Source of the DNA: Candidatus Neoanaerotignum tabaqchaliae
GTDB taxonomy: Bacteria; Bacillota; Clostridia; Lachnospirales; Anaerotignaceae
Direction of reading: 5' to 3'
NCBI GenBank assembly: GCA_904420235.1
Contig: CAJFUS010000160.1
Coordinates: forward strand, 1 to 38,614
Length of the DNA stretch: 38,614 bases
The notes beneath the pieces were generated by a model. The model was not told where the DNA came from and searched no databases. It was given only the letters and a program-made list of their open reading frames with translations. Shown here one piece after another: positions 1 to 8,366 of the stretch; position 1 is the first letter of the stretch, and the number at the start of each line of letters is the position of its first letter. A program made the position numbers and the translations under genes.

Positions 1-107
1 TATACACTTGCACAATAAATGTTAAACATGTTGCGATTTAAAGTAAGTAATACTTTTGATAAAATAAACTAAACATAAAATTTATTTAAATCTAAGGAGG
101 GATTTTT

Positions 108-887
108 ATGTTACTTGAGGAAATGACATACGAGGAAGTAAAAAAATATTTTGAAGACGGTAACGATATGGTTATAATACCTTGCGGCTCAACCGAACAG
201 CATGGCTGCCACATGGTTCTTGGAACAGATTTTCATATAGCCAAAGAATTTGCCAAAAGAATTTCAGACAGAACAGGTATTATGGTTGCCCCAACTGTAA
301 ACTATGGATATACAGAGTATCATAAACAAAACTTCCCAGGAACAATAGGATTTGACCAAGATTTACTTTATGATATATATTTTTCTGTGGCTGAACAGCT
401 TATAAATATGGGAGCTAAAAAAATTATATTTATGAATGGACATGGAGGAAACAGCTATCCTTTAAAAAGAGTATCAATGAATTTAAGAATAAAGCATAAT
501 GTAATGGGATTAATTCTTGATTGGTGGAGCATTGCAGGTCAGATTAAACCCGAATGGGAAGAACTTGGCCACGCAGGAAAGCCTGAAACAGCTGCAATGA
601 TGTATCTTTTCCCTGATTATGTACATACTGACAGAATAAGATTTGAAGGCTTTAAGACATTAGCTGACGGAGTTGAAACAAAGGGCAGCGCTACATTTGG
701 CTATAAGGGTGTAAATTATGGAATATGGCTTAACACAATAGATATTACAGGACAGTGCGGAAACTATGGAGAAGACCCTAAGTTGGCAACTCTTCAAATG
801 GGACATGACAGTGTTGAGGCTGTAATTGACCATATAGTTGATTTTATAACCAATGGATTTGCGAAAATGGAGATAGAAAAGAATTAA
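108..887 (+). CDS. Creatininase-family metal-dependent amidohydrolase
   Basis: This 259-residue protein belongs to the creatininase/creatinine amidohydrolase family, cytosolic hydrolases of cyclic or linear amides with a two-metal centre. Visible metal-site residues are E30 and H32 (in STEQHGCH), D41 and H43 (GTDFH), the NGHGGN block with H112, and E160 in HAGKPETA. The family includes creatininase, mycofactocin MftE and riboflavin-pathway formamide hydrolases, so the substrate cannot be named, and no neighbour suggests one. The start is secure: AAGGAGG lies at 94-100, seven bases before the ATG. It appears to be a single-gene unit closed by the hairpin at 902-934. Family assignment is confident, substrate unknown. 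Confidence 0.88.
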   Translation: MLLEEMTYEEVKKYFEDGNDMVIIPCGSTEQHGCHMVLGTDFHIAKEFAKRISDRTGIMVAPTVNYGYTEYHKQNFPGTIGFDQDLLYDIYFSVAEQLINMGAKKIIFMNGHGGNSYPLKRVSMNLRIKHNVMGLILDWWSIAGQIKPEWEELGHAGKPETAAMMYLFPDYVHTDRIRFEGFKTLADGVETKGSATFGYKGVNYGIWLNTIDITGQCGNYGEDPKLATLQMGHDSVEAVIDHIVDFITNGFAKMEIEKN

Positions 888-901
888 ATAAGTTTTAAAA
901 T

Positions 902-934
902 AAAAACAGGCAGGATGTATTTCTGCCTGTTTTT
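902..934. terminator. Bidirectional intrinsic terminator
   Basis: A perfect 12-bp stem (AAAAACAGGCAG / CTGCCTGTTTTT) with a 9-nt loop lies between two converging genes. The A-run on one side and T-run on the other let it serve both strands. Confidence 0.88.
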
Positions 935-969
935 ATGTAGTTTAAAAATTGTTTATTAGTCTTAAGTCA

Positions 970-1434
970 TCATTTAAAGGAATCATTACTTCTATTATGC
1001 TTAAAAAAGAACATATACGAGGGAAGCAGGTATATTATCATAAATGACGCCATTATTATGCCAGCGAATTTAAAGGCCTTTACTGTTTGAGAAAAAGAAT
1101 AGTACATATCGTTTTGAAGTATGCCCTTCATTATATTATACATTTGTGAGCCGGGTACAAGAGGTATTACAGAGGGCACAAAAAACAGTGTAAATGGCAT
1201 ATTAAATTTATGGGAGCACACACGGGAAAAGGCCGCCACAAAAAGGGACGACACAAAAACGCCGAATGACTCTATATCTGTTGCGTGATAAAGTCCTATA
1301 TAAATAACCCAAGCAAAGCCGCCGCACACAGCACAGTAAATTATTTTTGACCGCGGGGCATTGAACAATATGGCAAAAGATATTGATGTTATGGCAGAAA
1401 ATATGAAATCGGTGAAAGGATTATCAATAACCAT
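970..1434 (-). CDS. Threonine/serine exporter, small subunit (ThrE_2 / DUF3815)
   Basis: This 154-residue, highly hydrophobic protein matches the C-terminal half of the ThrE exporter family, with four to five membrane segments and the conserved PSVIPLVPGSQMY block (compare LMPLVPG in the partner gene). It lies 24 bases downstream of the larger ThrE-domain gene and has a clear AGGAGG site upstream. In many Firmicutes the exporter is split like this into a cytoplasmic-plus-membrane subunit and a purely membrane subunit that are thought to work together. The pair is expected to export threonine or serine by proton antiport at the cytoplasmic membrane. The family is clear; the substrate in this organism is inferred. 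Confidence 0.85.
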   Translation of the reverse strand: MVIDNPFTDFIFSAITSISFAILFNAPRSKIIYCAVCGGFAWVIYIGLYHATDIESFGVFVSSLFVAAFSRVCSHKFNMPFTLFFVPSVIPLVPGSQMYNIMKGILQNDMYYSFSQTVKAFKFAGIIMASFMIIYLLPSYMFFFKHNRSNDSFK

Positions 1435-1458
1435 AATTTATTAATTTCCTCCTGTTTT

Positions 1459-2226
1459 TTACAATACATTTCCAAAAAGCCATAAAACCGTTATAACTCC
1501 GGCAGCTATGCCTATGGAAGTTAAAAGAGCTTCAACTATTTTTGCTGTGCCGGATATATAGTCGCCATACATAAGGTCTCTTACGGCCATTGTTATTGCA
1601 AAGCCCGGAACAAGGGGCATAAGCGAGCCTATTATAACACTGTTGTAATTGTCGGCTATGCCTATTGAATAAAATATATAAGCTATTGCCGATATTATAG
1701 CGCTTCCTATGGCGTTTGTGAAAAAAGGTGATAAATCATCATATTTACCCATAATCTCCATGGCTGCGCCTTGAAAAATGCCGGCTATTCCGGCCGTAAA
1801 CGCGTCCATAACCGTTCCCCTGAAAAGTATTGTAAAGGCCAAGGATATTAATGAGTAAGAAAAAATTCTGACATGAGTCTTAAAATCCGTAAGGGCGTCT
1901 ATGGCTTCAAGCTCGTCAATGCACTGCTGCAATGGCTCTCTGTGATATATATATCTTATAGCCACATTATCGCAGGCAATAACCTTTTCAAGATTTACCC
2001 TGCGGCCATGTATAACTGTTGTTTTTGTAAAAGCCTCTCCGTCCTCTGTTGATATTGTGACGGATATGTATGTAGGCACAACAAAAGCCTGAGCCGTATA
2101 TTTGCCATCGCGGGACACAATTTTTTGTATCGTCTGCTCGGTGCGCTGTATCTCTGCCCCATTTTTTACCATTATATCGCCCAGTTCAACAACAAACCTA
2201 AGAATATTTTTCTCATGATTATTCAT
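1459..2226 (-). CDS. Threonine/serine exporter, large subunit (ThrE / DUF1212)
   Basis: This 255-residue protein has a cytoplasmic N-terminal domain of about 120 residues. It contains the family's VVELGDIMVKNGAEIQRTE start and a central ISTEDGEAFTKTTVIHGRRVNLEKV stretch (given here only to orient the reader). Five membrane segments follow, including SLMPLVPGFAITMAVRDLM. This is the DUF1212 half of the split ThrE amino acid exporter. The ATG at 2226 follows GGGAGCGG. Promoter-like sequence is present at 2291-2319, so the pair may be transcribed separately from the CocE-like gene upstream. Confidence 0.87.
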   Translation of the reverse strand: MNNHEKNILRFVVELGDIMVKNGAEIQRTEQTIQKIVSRDGKYTAQAFVVPTYISVTISTEDGEAFTKTTVIHGRRVNLEKVIACDNVAIRYIYHREPLQQCIDELEAIDALTDFKTHVRIFSYSLISLAFTILFRGTVMDAFTAGIAGIFQGAAMEIMGKYDDLSPFFTNAIGSAIISAIAYIFYSIGIADNYNSVIIGSLMPLVPGFAITMAVRDLMYGDYISGTAKIVEALLTSIGIAAGVITVLWLFGNVL

Positions 2227-2290
2227 ATTGCCGCTCCCGAACCTTTACCCCTTAAAACCCTTTTTAAACAATTCAAAATATACGCTATAT

Positions 2291-2319
2291 ATGATAATAT
2301 ACGTTAAAGCAATATTCAA
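2291..2319 (-). promoter_or_regulatory. Putative sigma-A promoter of the thrE pair
   Basis: On the minus strand TTGAAT is followed 17 bases later by TATCAT, about 65 bases upstream of the large exporter subunit. The match is moderate and no operator is obvious. Confidence 0.5.
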
Positions 2320-2402
2320 TCGTCATTTTTTAATATATTTTTTAAAATATTGAAACTTTTTTACTGTGAGTTTTTCCTATGATTTCTGTATATATAAAAA
2401 TT

Positions 2403-4097
2403 TTAAAAGCATATAGTTCCGCCATATATAAACTGTTTGGCGCATATGGGGTTTGCTTCCGACGCCCAAGGCGATATGGTGTTTGGATGAGCGTTAAATG
2501 CCGGAAAATCGGAACTTGTGATGTCAAGCCGTATACGCTTTCCTTTTTTTATTAAAACACATATATGGCTTAAAGTGAATGATATTTCCACGGGCGTATT
2601 TGGTTTGCCGCTTTGTCCCTCGGCGCTTAATGAAGTTATTGAACCCCTAAGGTGATAGAACTGTCCCAATTTTTCCTCTGTTGAAACTTTTACGAAAAAC
2701 GCTGTGTCAGGCGCAGATGTTGACACTGTAAGTTTAACGATTATTTTGTTTTCTATTAATGTATCTTTTTCAAAAGGCCGAGAAATAAGTGTTACAACAT
2801 CCTCTCTAAATCCAGAGGCAGGCTGCAATCTTCTGCCCTCGGCTGTTTTTTTATGTTTATGATATATGTAATCGGTAAGTATAAATTCACTGCCGCAGGT
2901 TTTAACTGGGTTAAGAGGGTTATATGTATAAGATATGGGCTTCTGCTTTCGTGGTTCTGTCTCGGAAAGTTCCATTTTGCTGATGTCAATGTATAATTTG
3001 TTTTTAAGATTGTCCGTTTCAGTTCCGAATTTATTTTTAAATGTTATATATTTGTCCATACCATATATATAAGCGTCAATACAGCCCTCGTTTACATCCT
3101 GAAAATAGTTTTGACCCTTTAAATGGTGGCCAAACCAGTTGAGTTTTGAAATCACAAATCTGGGGCCTACTATGTCAAAGGCCTTTGATGTTTCAAAATC
3201 AGCGCATAATCCCTGCTTGTGGTTTGTAGGTGTTATTATCATATAACTTTTTTCACGGGTTTGAGGATTAAGACTGTTCCATGAATTTATCATGCCGCTT
3301 AAATGAGGGTCATACCAGCCAGCGTGAAAAAGCAAAGGAACGGATATTTTTTGGGATATGCCTTTAAGAACCCCATATGGACCTTCATTCCATATGGGGT
3401 TTTCCCGACTGCTTTCGCTAATCCAGCTTCTATACCAGTCTATGGGTTTGCCCAATACATCAACATCGGCCGTTATTTGTGGAATGTGGTTAAGCATTTT
3501 GTCATAGGCCTCGCTTGGCGGAAATTTTGGTTTTTTTATTCCTGAGTTATAGGCTGTCCAGCCGGCATAAGCCTCTAAGTGAAACATACCGTTTGTATAA
3601 AGCAAATCATATCTATATGGACTAAACACCTCAAAATTAAGGGTTTTAACCTCAGTGGGAAGAATATCGGACAAAAGATATTGGCACATCGTTAAATATG
3701 AAGTACCTGTAAGTCCTATGTTTCCGTCGCACCAAGGCTGAGTTTTTATGTAATTTAGGGTATCAATGCCGTCACTTCTCTCGTTGGAGCCGGGCTCCCA
3801 CTTTCCCTCGCTTCCAAAACAGCCTCTACAACTTTGTGCTATACAAATATATCCGTAAAAGGCCATTTCGTGAAAGAATCTTAAACTTTCCATACCATAA
3901 GGCGTTCTTGTTAATATTACAGGCAGTTTTTCCATGCCAACAGGGAAGGCTCCTTTGCAGAAAAGTTTGATGCCGTCGGACATAGGGATATAAAAATCTT
4001 TTATCTCAATTTCATTAAATTCCGGTTTTATAGGAATACTATCAGTTATGTCTTTTATATAAGGCGTTAGTTTGATTTCATCAAAAGAGATATTCAT
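2403..4097 (-). CDS. CocE/NonD-family alpha/beta hydrolase (X-Pro dipeptidyl peptidase S15-like)
   Basis: This 564-residue protein has an N-terminal alpha/beta hydrolase domain and a C-terminal jelly-roll domain of the X-Pro dipeptidyl peptidase/CocE type. A plausible triad is S133 in GTSYLT, D263 in HAGWYDPH and H293 in PTNHKQG. The usual nucleophile motif is G-x-S-Y-x-G, and here the last glycine is threonine. RTPYG near residue 64 and SCRGCFGSEG near 89-98 also fit the family. Members cleave esters, beta-lactams or X-Pro peptides, so the substrate is open. There is no signal peptide. It starts 29 bases after the AEC transporter stop, with AAGGAAATG upstream, so the two are probably one transcript. 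Confidence 0.85.
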   Translation of the reverse strand: MNISFDEIKLTPYIKDITDSIPIKPEFNEIEIKDFYIPMSDGIKLFCKGAFPVGMEKLPVILTRTPYGMESLRFFHEMAFYGYICIAQSCRGCFGSEGKWEPGSNERSDGIDTLNYIKTQPWCDGNIGLTGTSYLTMCQYLLSDILPTEVKTLNFEVFSPYRYDLLYTNGMFHLEAYAGWTAYNSGIKKPKFPPSEAYDKMLNHIPQITADVDVLGKPIDWYRSWISESSRENPIWNEGPYGVLKGISQKISVPLLFHAGWYDPHLSGMINSWNSLNPQTREKSYMIITPTNHKQGLCADFETSKAFDIVGPRFVISKLNWFGHHLKGQNYFQDVNEGCIDAYIYGMDKYITFKNKFGTETDNLKNKLYIDISKMELSETEPRKQKPISYTYNPLNPVKTCGSEFILTDYIYHKHKKTAEGRRLQPASGFREDVVTLISRPFEKDTLIENKIIVKLTVSTSAPDTAFFVKVSTEEKLGQFYHLRGSITSLSAEGQSGKPNTPVEISFTLSHICVLIKKGKRIRLDITSSDFPAFNAHPNTISPWASEANPICAKQFIYGGTICF

Positions 4098-4126
4098 ATA
4101 TAATCATTTCCTTTTTTCATTTTTAG

Positions 4127-5050
4127 CTACATAAGCATTGTAAACAGTGGTATTGTTATTAAACAGAAAATGTTTGACAGCATAACGCACTTTGTGGCAA
4201 AAGGAACATCACCGTTAAAATTCTCAGCAAATATGGCACATAAAGAACCTGCCGGCATTCCCATCATAAGTATAAATACAGCCGAGAACATATCGTCAAT
4301 TCCTATTATTACTTTAAGCAGAACAAAAGCAAAAGCAGGGAAGAACAGAAGTCTTAAAATGCAAAGTATATATATTCGTTTGTCTCCTATAAACTCACCA
4401 AATTTCATTTGCGAAAGCTGAGCGCCTATTATGAACATAGCTAAAGGAGTCATACAGTCAGCAATATATTCTATGGGGATGGAAAGCACATCTGGCAGAC
4501 GTATACCTGTTACAAATATAAAAATTCCCAATACGATAGAAAGAGTTGGGGGATTGACAAATCCTTTCAGACTTACATTTGATTTATATCCAGTTGACAG
4601 GCCGACCAAAGTGAGAACAAGTGTGTAGGAAAATATATCGTTTGCTATTTCACATAAAGATAAATAAAAAAGAGAAGAGTCACCAAAAAGCGAACTTACA
4701 AGAGGTATGCCTATAAAGCCGGTGTTTGGCACAGAAAGCATACATATAACAAGAGCGGTTTCTATTTTATTTAGATTCATCAGTTTTTTTACAGCAAAAG
4801 CTATAAAAAGAGCAATAATAATCATAACTGTCCACATTAGTATACATATAAACATACTTTGCGCCAAATTATATGAAAATTCTATCTGAAGTGAGTCTAT
4901 TATAAGAGCCGGTATACACAGATTTATTACAATTGATGAAAGACCTTTTGTAATATGGCTGTCACATATTTTAAGTTTGCCGAATATAAATCCCGGCAAT
5001 ATTAAAAAAGCAACAATAGCTAAAGACTTTACTATTTGATAAATTCCCAT
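4127..5050 (-). CDS. AEC (auxin efflux carrier) family transporter
   Basis: This 307-residue membrane protein has about ten hydrophobic segments and belongs to the AEC family, which in bacteria exports or imports organic acids such as malate or malonate. GFIGIPL near residue 110 is typical of the family. The reading frame is open back to 5128, but GGAGG at 5058-5062 is seven bases before the ATG at 5050. The likely promoter at 5090-5118 would also place the transcript start inside the longer frame, so the shorter start is preferred. It is the first gene of a minus-strand unit with the CocE-like hydrolase. The transported substrate is unknown. Confidence 0.85.
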   Translation of the reverse strand: MGIYQIVKSLAIVAFLILPGFIFGKLKICDSHITKGLSSIVINLCIPALIIDSLQIEFSYNLAQSMFICILMWTVMIIIALFIAFAVKKLMNLNKIETALVICMLSVPNTGFIGIPLVSSLFGDSSLFYLSLCEIANDIFSYTLVLTLVGLSTGYKSNVSLKGFVNPPTLSIVLGIFIFVTGIRLPDVLSIPIEYIADCMTPLAMFIIGAQLSQMKFGEFIGDKRIYILCILRLLFFPAFAFVLLKVIIGIDDMFSAVFILMMGMPAGSLCAIFAENFNGDVPFATKCVMLSNIFCLITIPLFTMLM

Positions 5051-5089
5051 TTCAACGCCTCCAGTGCCAATAAAAAATATTATATTAAA

Positions 5090-5118
5090 ATTATAATAAA
5101 GGGCCTTTAAAAATGCAA
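5090..5118 (-). promoter_or_regulatory. Putative sigma-A promoter of the AEC/CocE unit
   Basis: On the minus strand TTGCAT is followed after 17 bases by TATAAT. The -35 lies in the first of two adjacent AATGCAATAA copies (about 5112-5131), a 10-bp direct repeat that could be a binding site. Confidence 0.65.
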
Positions 5119-5182
5119 TAAAATGCAATAAATTAACAAAGTCTGTTTTTATGAGAATTCTTTAACAAACGGCTTTAAAATC

Positions 5183-5211
5183 TTGTAAATTGAGCCACTG
5201 TATGGTACAAT
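5183..5211 (+). promoter_or_regulatory. Putative sigma-A promoter of ilvD
   Basis: TTGTAA, 17 bases, TACAAT, about 58 bases upstream of the ilvD start. The short leader shows no T-box, stem or leader peptide, so attenuation by branched-chain tRNA is not apparent here. Confidence 0.6.
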
Positions 5212-5268
5212 TTATGGTGTAAAACTTGTGCTTTAATTTTTACAAATTAAAGGGGGAAATTTAATAAC

Positions 5269-6939
5269 ATGGCAAAGAAAAGCGATATAACAACAAAGGG
5301 CCTTGAAAGGGCCACACACAGGGCATTATATTACTCAATGGGACTTCTTCCAGAAGACCTTGAGAAACCAATTATAGGCGTTGTAAATGCCCAAAACGAA
5401 ACAATGCCGGGACACAGGCATCTTGACATTATAGCAAGAGCCGTTAAGGAGGGCATTATAGCAGCAGGCGGAACTCCGATAGAGTTTCCTACAATAGGTA
5501 TATGCGATGGTATAGCTCAAGGAAATTATGGCATGCACTATCCTCTTGCCAGCCGCGAGCTTATTGCCGACTCTGTTGAGTGTATGATGAACGGACACAG
5601 CTTTGACGCTATGGTTATGATACCTGACTGCGACAAAATTACACCGGGAATGATTATAGCCGCAGCAAGGCTTGACGTTCCTACAATAATTTGTTCAGGT
5701 GGCGTTATGGCAACAGGCTGCATGGACGGCGAGAAAGTTGGATATACAGACCTTATGGAAGCCTCAGGCCTTGTTCAAAGAGGAATTAAAACAAATGAGT
5801 GGCTTTCAGAACTTGAGCAAAGAGCTCTTCCAGGCTGCGGAGCTTGCAACCTTCTTGGAACAGCCAACTCAATGAATTTCCTTACAGAGGCTCTTGGACT
5901 TTGCCTTCCAGGCGCCACTCTTCCGGCTATGAGCGGAATGAAACTTGCTGTTGCCAAAAGAACTGGTATGCAGATTATGGAGCTTTGGAAAAAAGGCATT
6001 ACAGCTAAACAAATACTTAATGAAAAAGCTGTTCACAACGCACTTGTTGTTGACATGGCAATAGGCGGTTCGTCAAATACAATGCTTCACTTTGCAGCTA
6101 TCTGCAATGAGGCAGGAATTCCGTTCAGCTTTGACGAAGTTGAGAGAATAGCCGCTATCACTCCTCATCTTGTAAAACTTAAACCTTCTGGTCCTCATTA
6201 TCCGGCAGACTTTGACAACGCCGGAGGCGTTACAGCCCTTATGGCAAGGCTTAAAGAGTATGGCCTTATTGAGGACAACCTTACGGTTACAGGCAAAACA
6301 GTTTATGAGAATATTGAGGGACATGTTGTTAAGGACGAGGATGTTATCCGCACAAAGGAAACAGCCTACAGCCTTACAGGCGGACTTAAAATACTTTACG
6401 GCAATCTTGCCACAGAAGGCGCCGTTTGTAAAAAAGCCGGTGTTGTTCCGGAAATGCTTAAACATACAGGTCCTGCAAGGGTATTTGACCAAGAGGAGCC
6501 TGCTGTTAAGGCAATTTATAACGGTGAGATTAAACCTGGCGATGTTGTTGTTATTAGATATGAAGGACCTAAAGGTGGCCCTGGAATGAGAGAAATGCTT
6601 ACTCCTACATCCGCTATTATAGGTATGGGTCTTGGCTCGTCAGTTGCCCTTATCACTGATGGACGTTTCTCGGGAGCTACAAGAGGAGCCGCTATCGGCC
6701 ATGTTTCTCCTGAAGCCGCAGAGGGCGGACTTATAGCCTTTGTTAAAGACGGAGACAGCATATCAATAGATATAGAAGCTGGCGTTGTTACTCTTAATGT
6801 TCCTGAAGAGGAAATTGAGAAAAGAAAAATTGGCTGGGAGCCTCATAAGCCTCCTGTAAAACCTGGCAGCTATCTTGACAGATACTCAAAGATGGTTTCA
6901 TCAGCTATGTCAGGCGCTGTATTTAAAAGAAATTGGTAA
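5269..6939 (+). CDS. ilvD: Dihydroxy-acid dehydratase
   Basis: This 556-residue enzyme of branched-chain amino acid synthesis dehydrates 2,3-dihydroxy-isovalerate and 2,3-dihydroxy-3-methylvalerate to the 2-keto acids. The full IlvD/Edd family length is present. Fe-S and Mg/lysine-site motifs are visible as PDCDK (C121, K123) and LPGCGAC (C190, C193), along with late motifs YEGPKGGPGM and TDGRFSGATRG. AAAGGGGGAAA precedes the ATG. It stands alone, with no ilvB, ilvC or leuABCD beside it, and is closed by the hairpin at 6951-6977. Edd and sugar-acid dehydratases are relatives, but the motifs and length favour IlvD. Confidence 0.95.
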   Translation: MAKKSDITTKGLERATHRALYYSMGLLPEDLEKPIIGVVNAQNETMPGHRHLDIIARAVKEGIIAAGGTPIEFPTIGICDGIAQGNYGMHYPLASRELIADSVECMMNGHSFDAMVMIPDCDKITPGMIIAAARLDVPTIICSGGVMATGCMDGEKVGYTDLMEASGLVQRGIKTNEWLSELEQRALPGCGACNLLGTANSMNFLTEALGLCLPGATLPAMSGMKLAVAKRTGMQIMELWKKGITAKQILNEKAVHNALVVDMAIGGSSNTMLHFAAICNEAGIPFSFDEVERIAAITPHLVKLKPSGPHYPADFDNAGGVTALMARLKEYGLIEDNLTVTGKTVYENIEGHVVKDEDVIRTKETAYSLTGGLKILYGNLATEGAVCKKAGVVPEMLKHTGPARVFDQEEPAVKAIYNGEIKPGDVVVIRYEGPKGGPGMREMLTPTSAIIGMGLGSSVALITDGRFSGATRGAAIGHVSPEAAEGGLIAFVKDGDSISIDIEAGVVTLNVPEEEIEKRKIGWEPHKPPVKPGSYLDRYSKMVSSAMSGAVFKRNW

Positions 6940-6950
6940 TTTATAACTTT

Positions 6951-6977
6951 AAGCGGGTCTTTTGAAGGCCCGCTTTT
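6951..6977 (+). terminator. Intrinsic terminator of ilvD
   Basis: AAGCGGG and CCCGCTT arms, extended by one G-U and one G-C pair, are followed by a T-run just after the ilvD stop. Confidence 0.88.
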
Positions 6978-7056
6978 TGTGTTTGAAAATTATGTTGTAA
7001 CTAAATAATTTGATAGGTGAGCAAAATAATTAATTTATATTTAGAGGTAATTAAAT

Positions 7057-7227
7057 ATGATTATTAGCATAATTGCGCTTATTATAGGAATTTTGATTAT
7101 TATAGAAGGCGGATATCGTCTTTCCAAAGAAAGAAACGGTGACGAGTCAAAAAAGATATACATTATCACCTGTTTGGCAGGTTCCACTATGGCTGCTGCA
7201 GCACTGGTAAAAATGTTTGTTTTTTAA
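7057..7227 (+). CDS. Small hydrophobic protein, 56 residues, unknown function
   Basis: I do not recognise this gene. An ATG preceded by AGAGGT opens a 56-codon frame. The N-terminus is a very isoleucine-rich membrane segment (residues 2-16). A short charged loop follows (RLSKERNGDESKK, about 21-33), then a second hydrophobic segment (34-56) containing GSTMAAAALV. The charge pattern suggests a two-span membrane hairpin protein. It lies between the ilvD terminator and a strong 18-bp inverted repeat, so it could be a monocistronic unit. Promoter-like sequence is weak (TTGATA near 7010). Codon use resembles the neighbours. It could be a stress-related or toxin-like mini-protein, but the sequence does not show which. 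Confidence 0.6.
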   Translation: MIISIIALIIGILIIIEGGYRLSKERNGDESKKIYIITCLAGSTMAAAALVKMFVF

Positions 7228-7262
7228 TAGATATGTTTATAGGACGAAAAAAGATTTATAAG

Positions 7263-7316
7263 AAATAATAGAAGTAAATCTATAAATTAGAATATTATGA
7301 TTTACTTCTATTATTT
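7263..7316. terminator. Bidirectional terminator, long perfect inverted repeat
   Basis: Two perfect 18-nt arms at 7263-7280 and 7299-7316 (starting AAATAATAGAAG, ending CTTCTATTATTT) with an 18-nt loop lie between the plus-strand mini-gene and the minus-strand marR gene. Position and T-runs fit a terminator for both. Confidence 0.8.
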
Positions 7317-7325
7317 TATTATGCT

Positions 7326-7754
7326 TTAGTTTACACTGCATTTTTCAAGCTCTTGAAGCTTAGCACCTATTCGTAAAATCGCTTCCGTGTCGTCTTTTCC
7401 AAGAAATTTCTCCATATCCTCTTGAGCCTTCTGCCATATAGGAATAGCTTTTTCCAGAATGTTGGCGCCTTCGTCTGACAAGGAAAATGTTTTTCCGTGT
7501 CCGTCGGTTTCAACGATAAGGCCATGTGTTTGCAAAGGTTTTATGTTTCTTACCATTGTGCTTCTGTCAAGGCCAACAAATTCTGACCAGTGAGTTATGT
7601 TTGCAGAGCCAAGGCGCGACAAGTTTATTAAAAGATAGTATTGCGCCACTGTAAGTCCAACGTTTTTAAGAGCAGAACTGTAAAAGTCGGATATTTTGTT
7701 GGCACTGCGTCTTAAATTTGTGCAATAGCACTTGCTTTTGTAAGGTTCTGTCAT
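7326..7754 (-). CDS. MarR-family transcriptional regulator
   Basis: This 142-residue protein has the compact winged-helix fold of MarR regulators: helices from about residue 13, recognition region SEFVGLDRSTMVRNIKPLQTHGLI (around 57-80) and a wing with ETDGHGKTFSLSDEG. MarR dimers bind palindromic operators and usually release DNA on binding a ligand or oxidising a cysteine. Cysteines are present at the N-terminus (KCYCTNL) and near the end (KCSVN). It lies 20 bases after the DUF2148 gene and is expected to repress that promoter, including its own expression, through the palindrome at 8343-8365. The ligand is unknown. Confidence 0.88.
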   Translation of the reverse strand: MTEPYKSKCYCTNLRRSANKISDFYSSALKNVGLTVAQYYLLINLSRLGSANITHWSEFVGLDRSTMVRNIKPLQTHGLIVETDGHGKTFSLSDEGANILEKAIPIWQKAQEDMEKFLGKDDTEAILRIGAKLQELEKCSVN

Positions 7755-7774
7755 TTATTTTATCCTTTCATGTT

Positions 7775-8323
7775 TTAATCGTGAAATATGCCTCTGTCAA
7801 AGAATATATTTTTGCCGGAAATTGAAATAGGTATTCCAAGCCATAAAACGTCATCGGTATATCCCATTTCGGACGCGGTTTTTCCCACGGAATACATTAT
7901 ACGACAGTCAACCATATCTGCCGCGGCTGAAGTTACTGCCGAGGATACGGCTATTCCAAGGTCGACATATGAAAAAGCGCAGTTTGCGCCGGAATTTTCG
8001 CAGTTTGAACAGTTGCCGAAACCGCAGTATCCGCAATGAGGCACGCCTCTATGCTTTTTGTCGGCGCCTATAAGTACAACTGCCTGTGCCCGACGTATGT
8101 TGTTGGCATCGCGTCCATACCATGTGGGCATTTTATCACCCATTTCTCGCAGGCCTACTTCCTCCATTTTTTGGGCCAAACGCTCTTTTTCGTCTCCTGT
8201 AAGTACAAGGGTATGCAAAGTGTCTTTCCCATGTCCCTTTGGAGCCGTTCTGGTGGCGGCGCACATTTTTGCGGCTGTTTGCAAAGCCGCTTTTTCTTCC
8301 ATATACTCGCTTTCATACATCAT
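7775..8323 (-). CDS. DUF2148 ferredoxin-domain protein
   Basis: This 182-residue protein belongs to the DUF2148 family, annotated as containing a ferredoxin-like domain. A cysteine cluster at C97, C100, C105, C108 and C115 (HCGYCGFGNCSNC) suggests an Fe-S centre. The N-terminal part has KMCAATRTAPKG and the C-terminal part ends in a conserved LGIPISISGKNIFFDR block. The open frame runs back to 8500, but GGAGGG at 8331-8336 with seven bases to the ATG at 8323 (another ATG follows directly) fixes the start. The longer frame also spans the promoter and operator. Function is unknown; a redox role regulated by the adjacent MarR protein is an inference. Confidence 0.85.
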   Translation of the reverse strand: MMYESEYMEEKAALQTAAKMCAATRTAPKGHGKDTLHTLVLTGDEKERLAQKMEEVGLREMGDKMPTWYGRDANNIRRAQAVVLIGADKKHRGVPHCGYCGFGNCSNCENSGANCAFSYVDLGIAVSSAVTSAAADMVDCRIMYSVGKTASEMGYTDDVLWLGIPISISGKNIFFDRGIFHD

Positions 8324-8342
8324 AATAATTCCCTCCGTATAT

Positions 8343-8365
8343 TGTATATACACTGTGTATATACA
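8343..8365. promoter_or_regulatory. Perfect 23-nt palindromic operator
   Basis: The arms TGTATATACAC and GTGTATATACA flank a single central base, giving a perfect 11+1+11 palindrome. It begins one base downstream of the -10 box, covers the predicted transcription start and ends 20 bases before the start codon. Its likely ligand is the MarR protein of the same operon. Confidence 0.8.
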
Positions 8366-8366
8366 T

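Noticed and set aside
2331..2352. A/T hairpin after the CocE-like gene as a terminator
   Set aside because: Only A-T pairs, imperfect, and no T-run on the minus strand after it.
5129..5268. T-box or leader-peptide control of ilvD
   Set aside because: The leader after the promoter is about 50 nt, with no specifier stem, T-box sequence or hairpin.
6073..6492. 139-codon minus-strand frame inside ilvD, and similar long antisense frames in fabF, accC and pyrG
   Set aside because: They are shadows of codon use in well-identified genes, with no ribosome binding site or family similarity.
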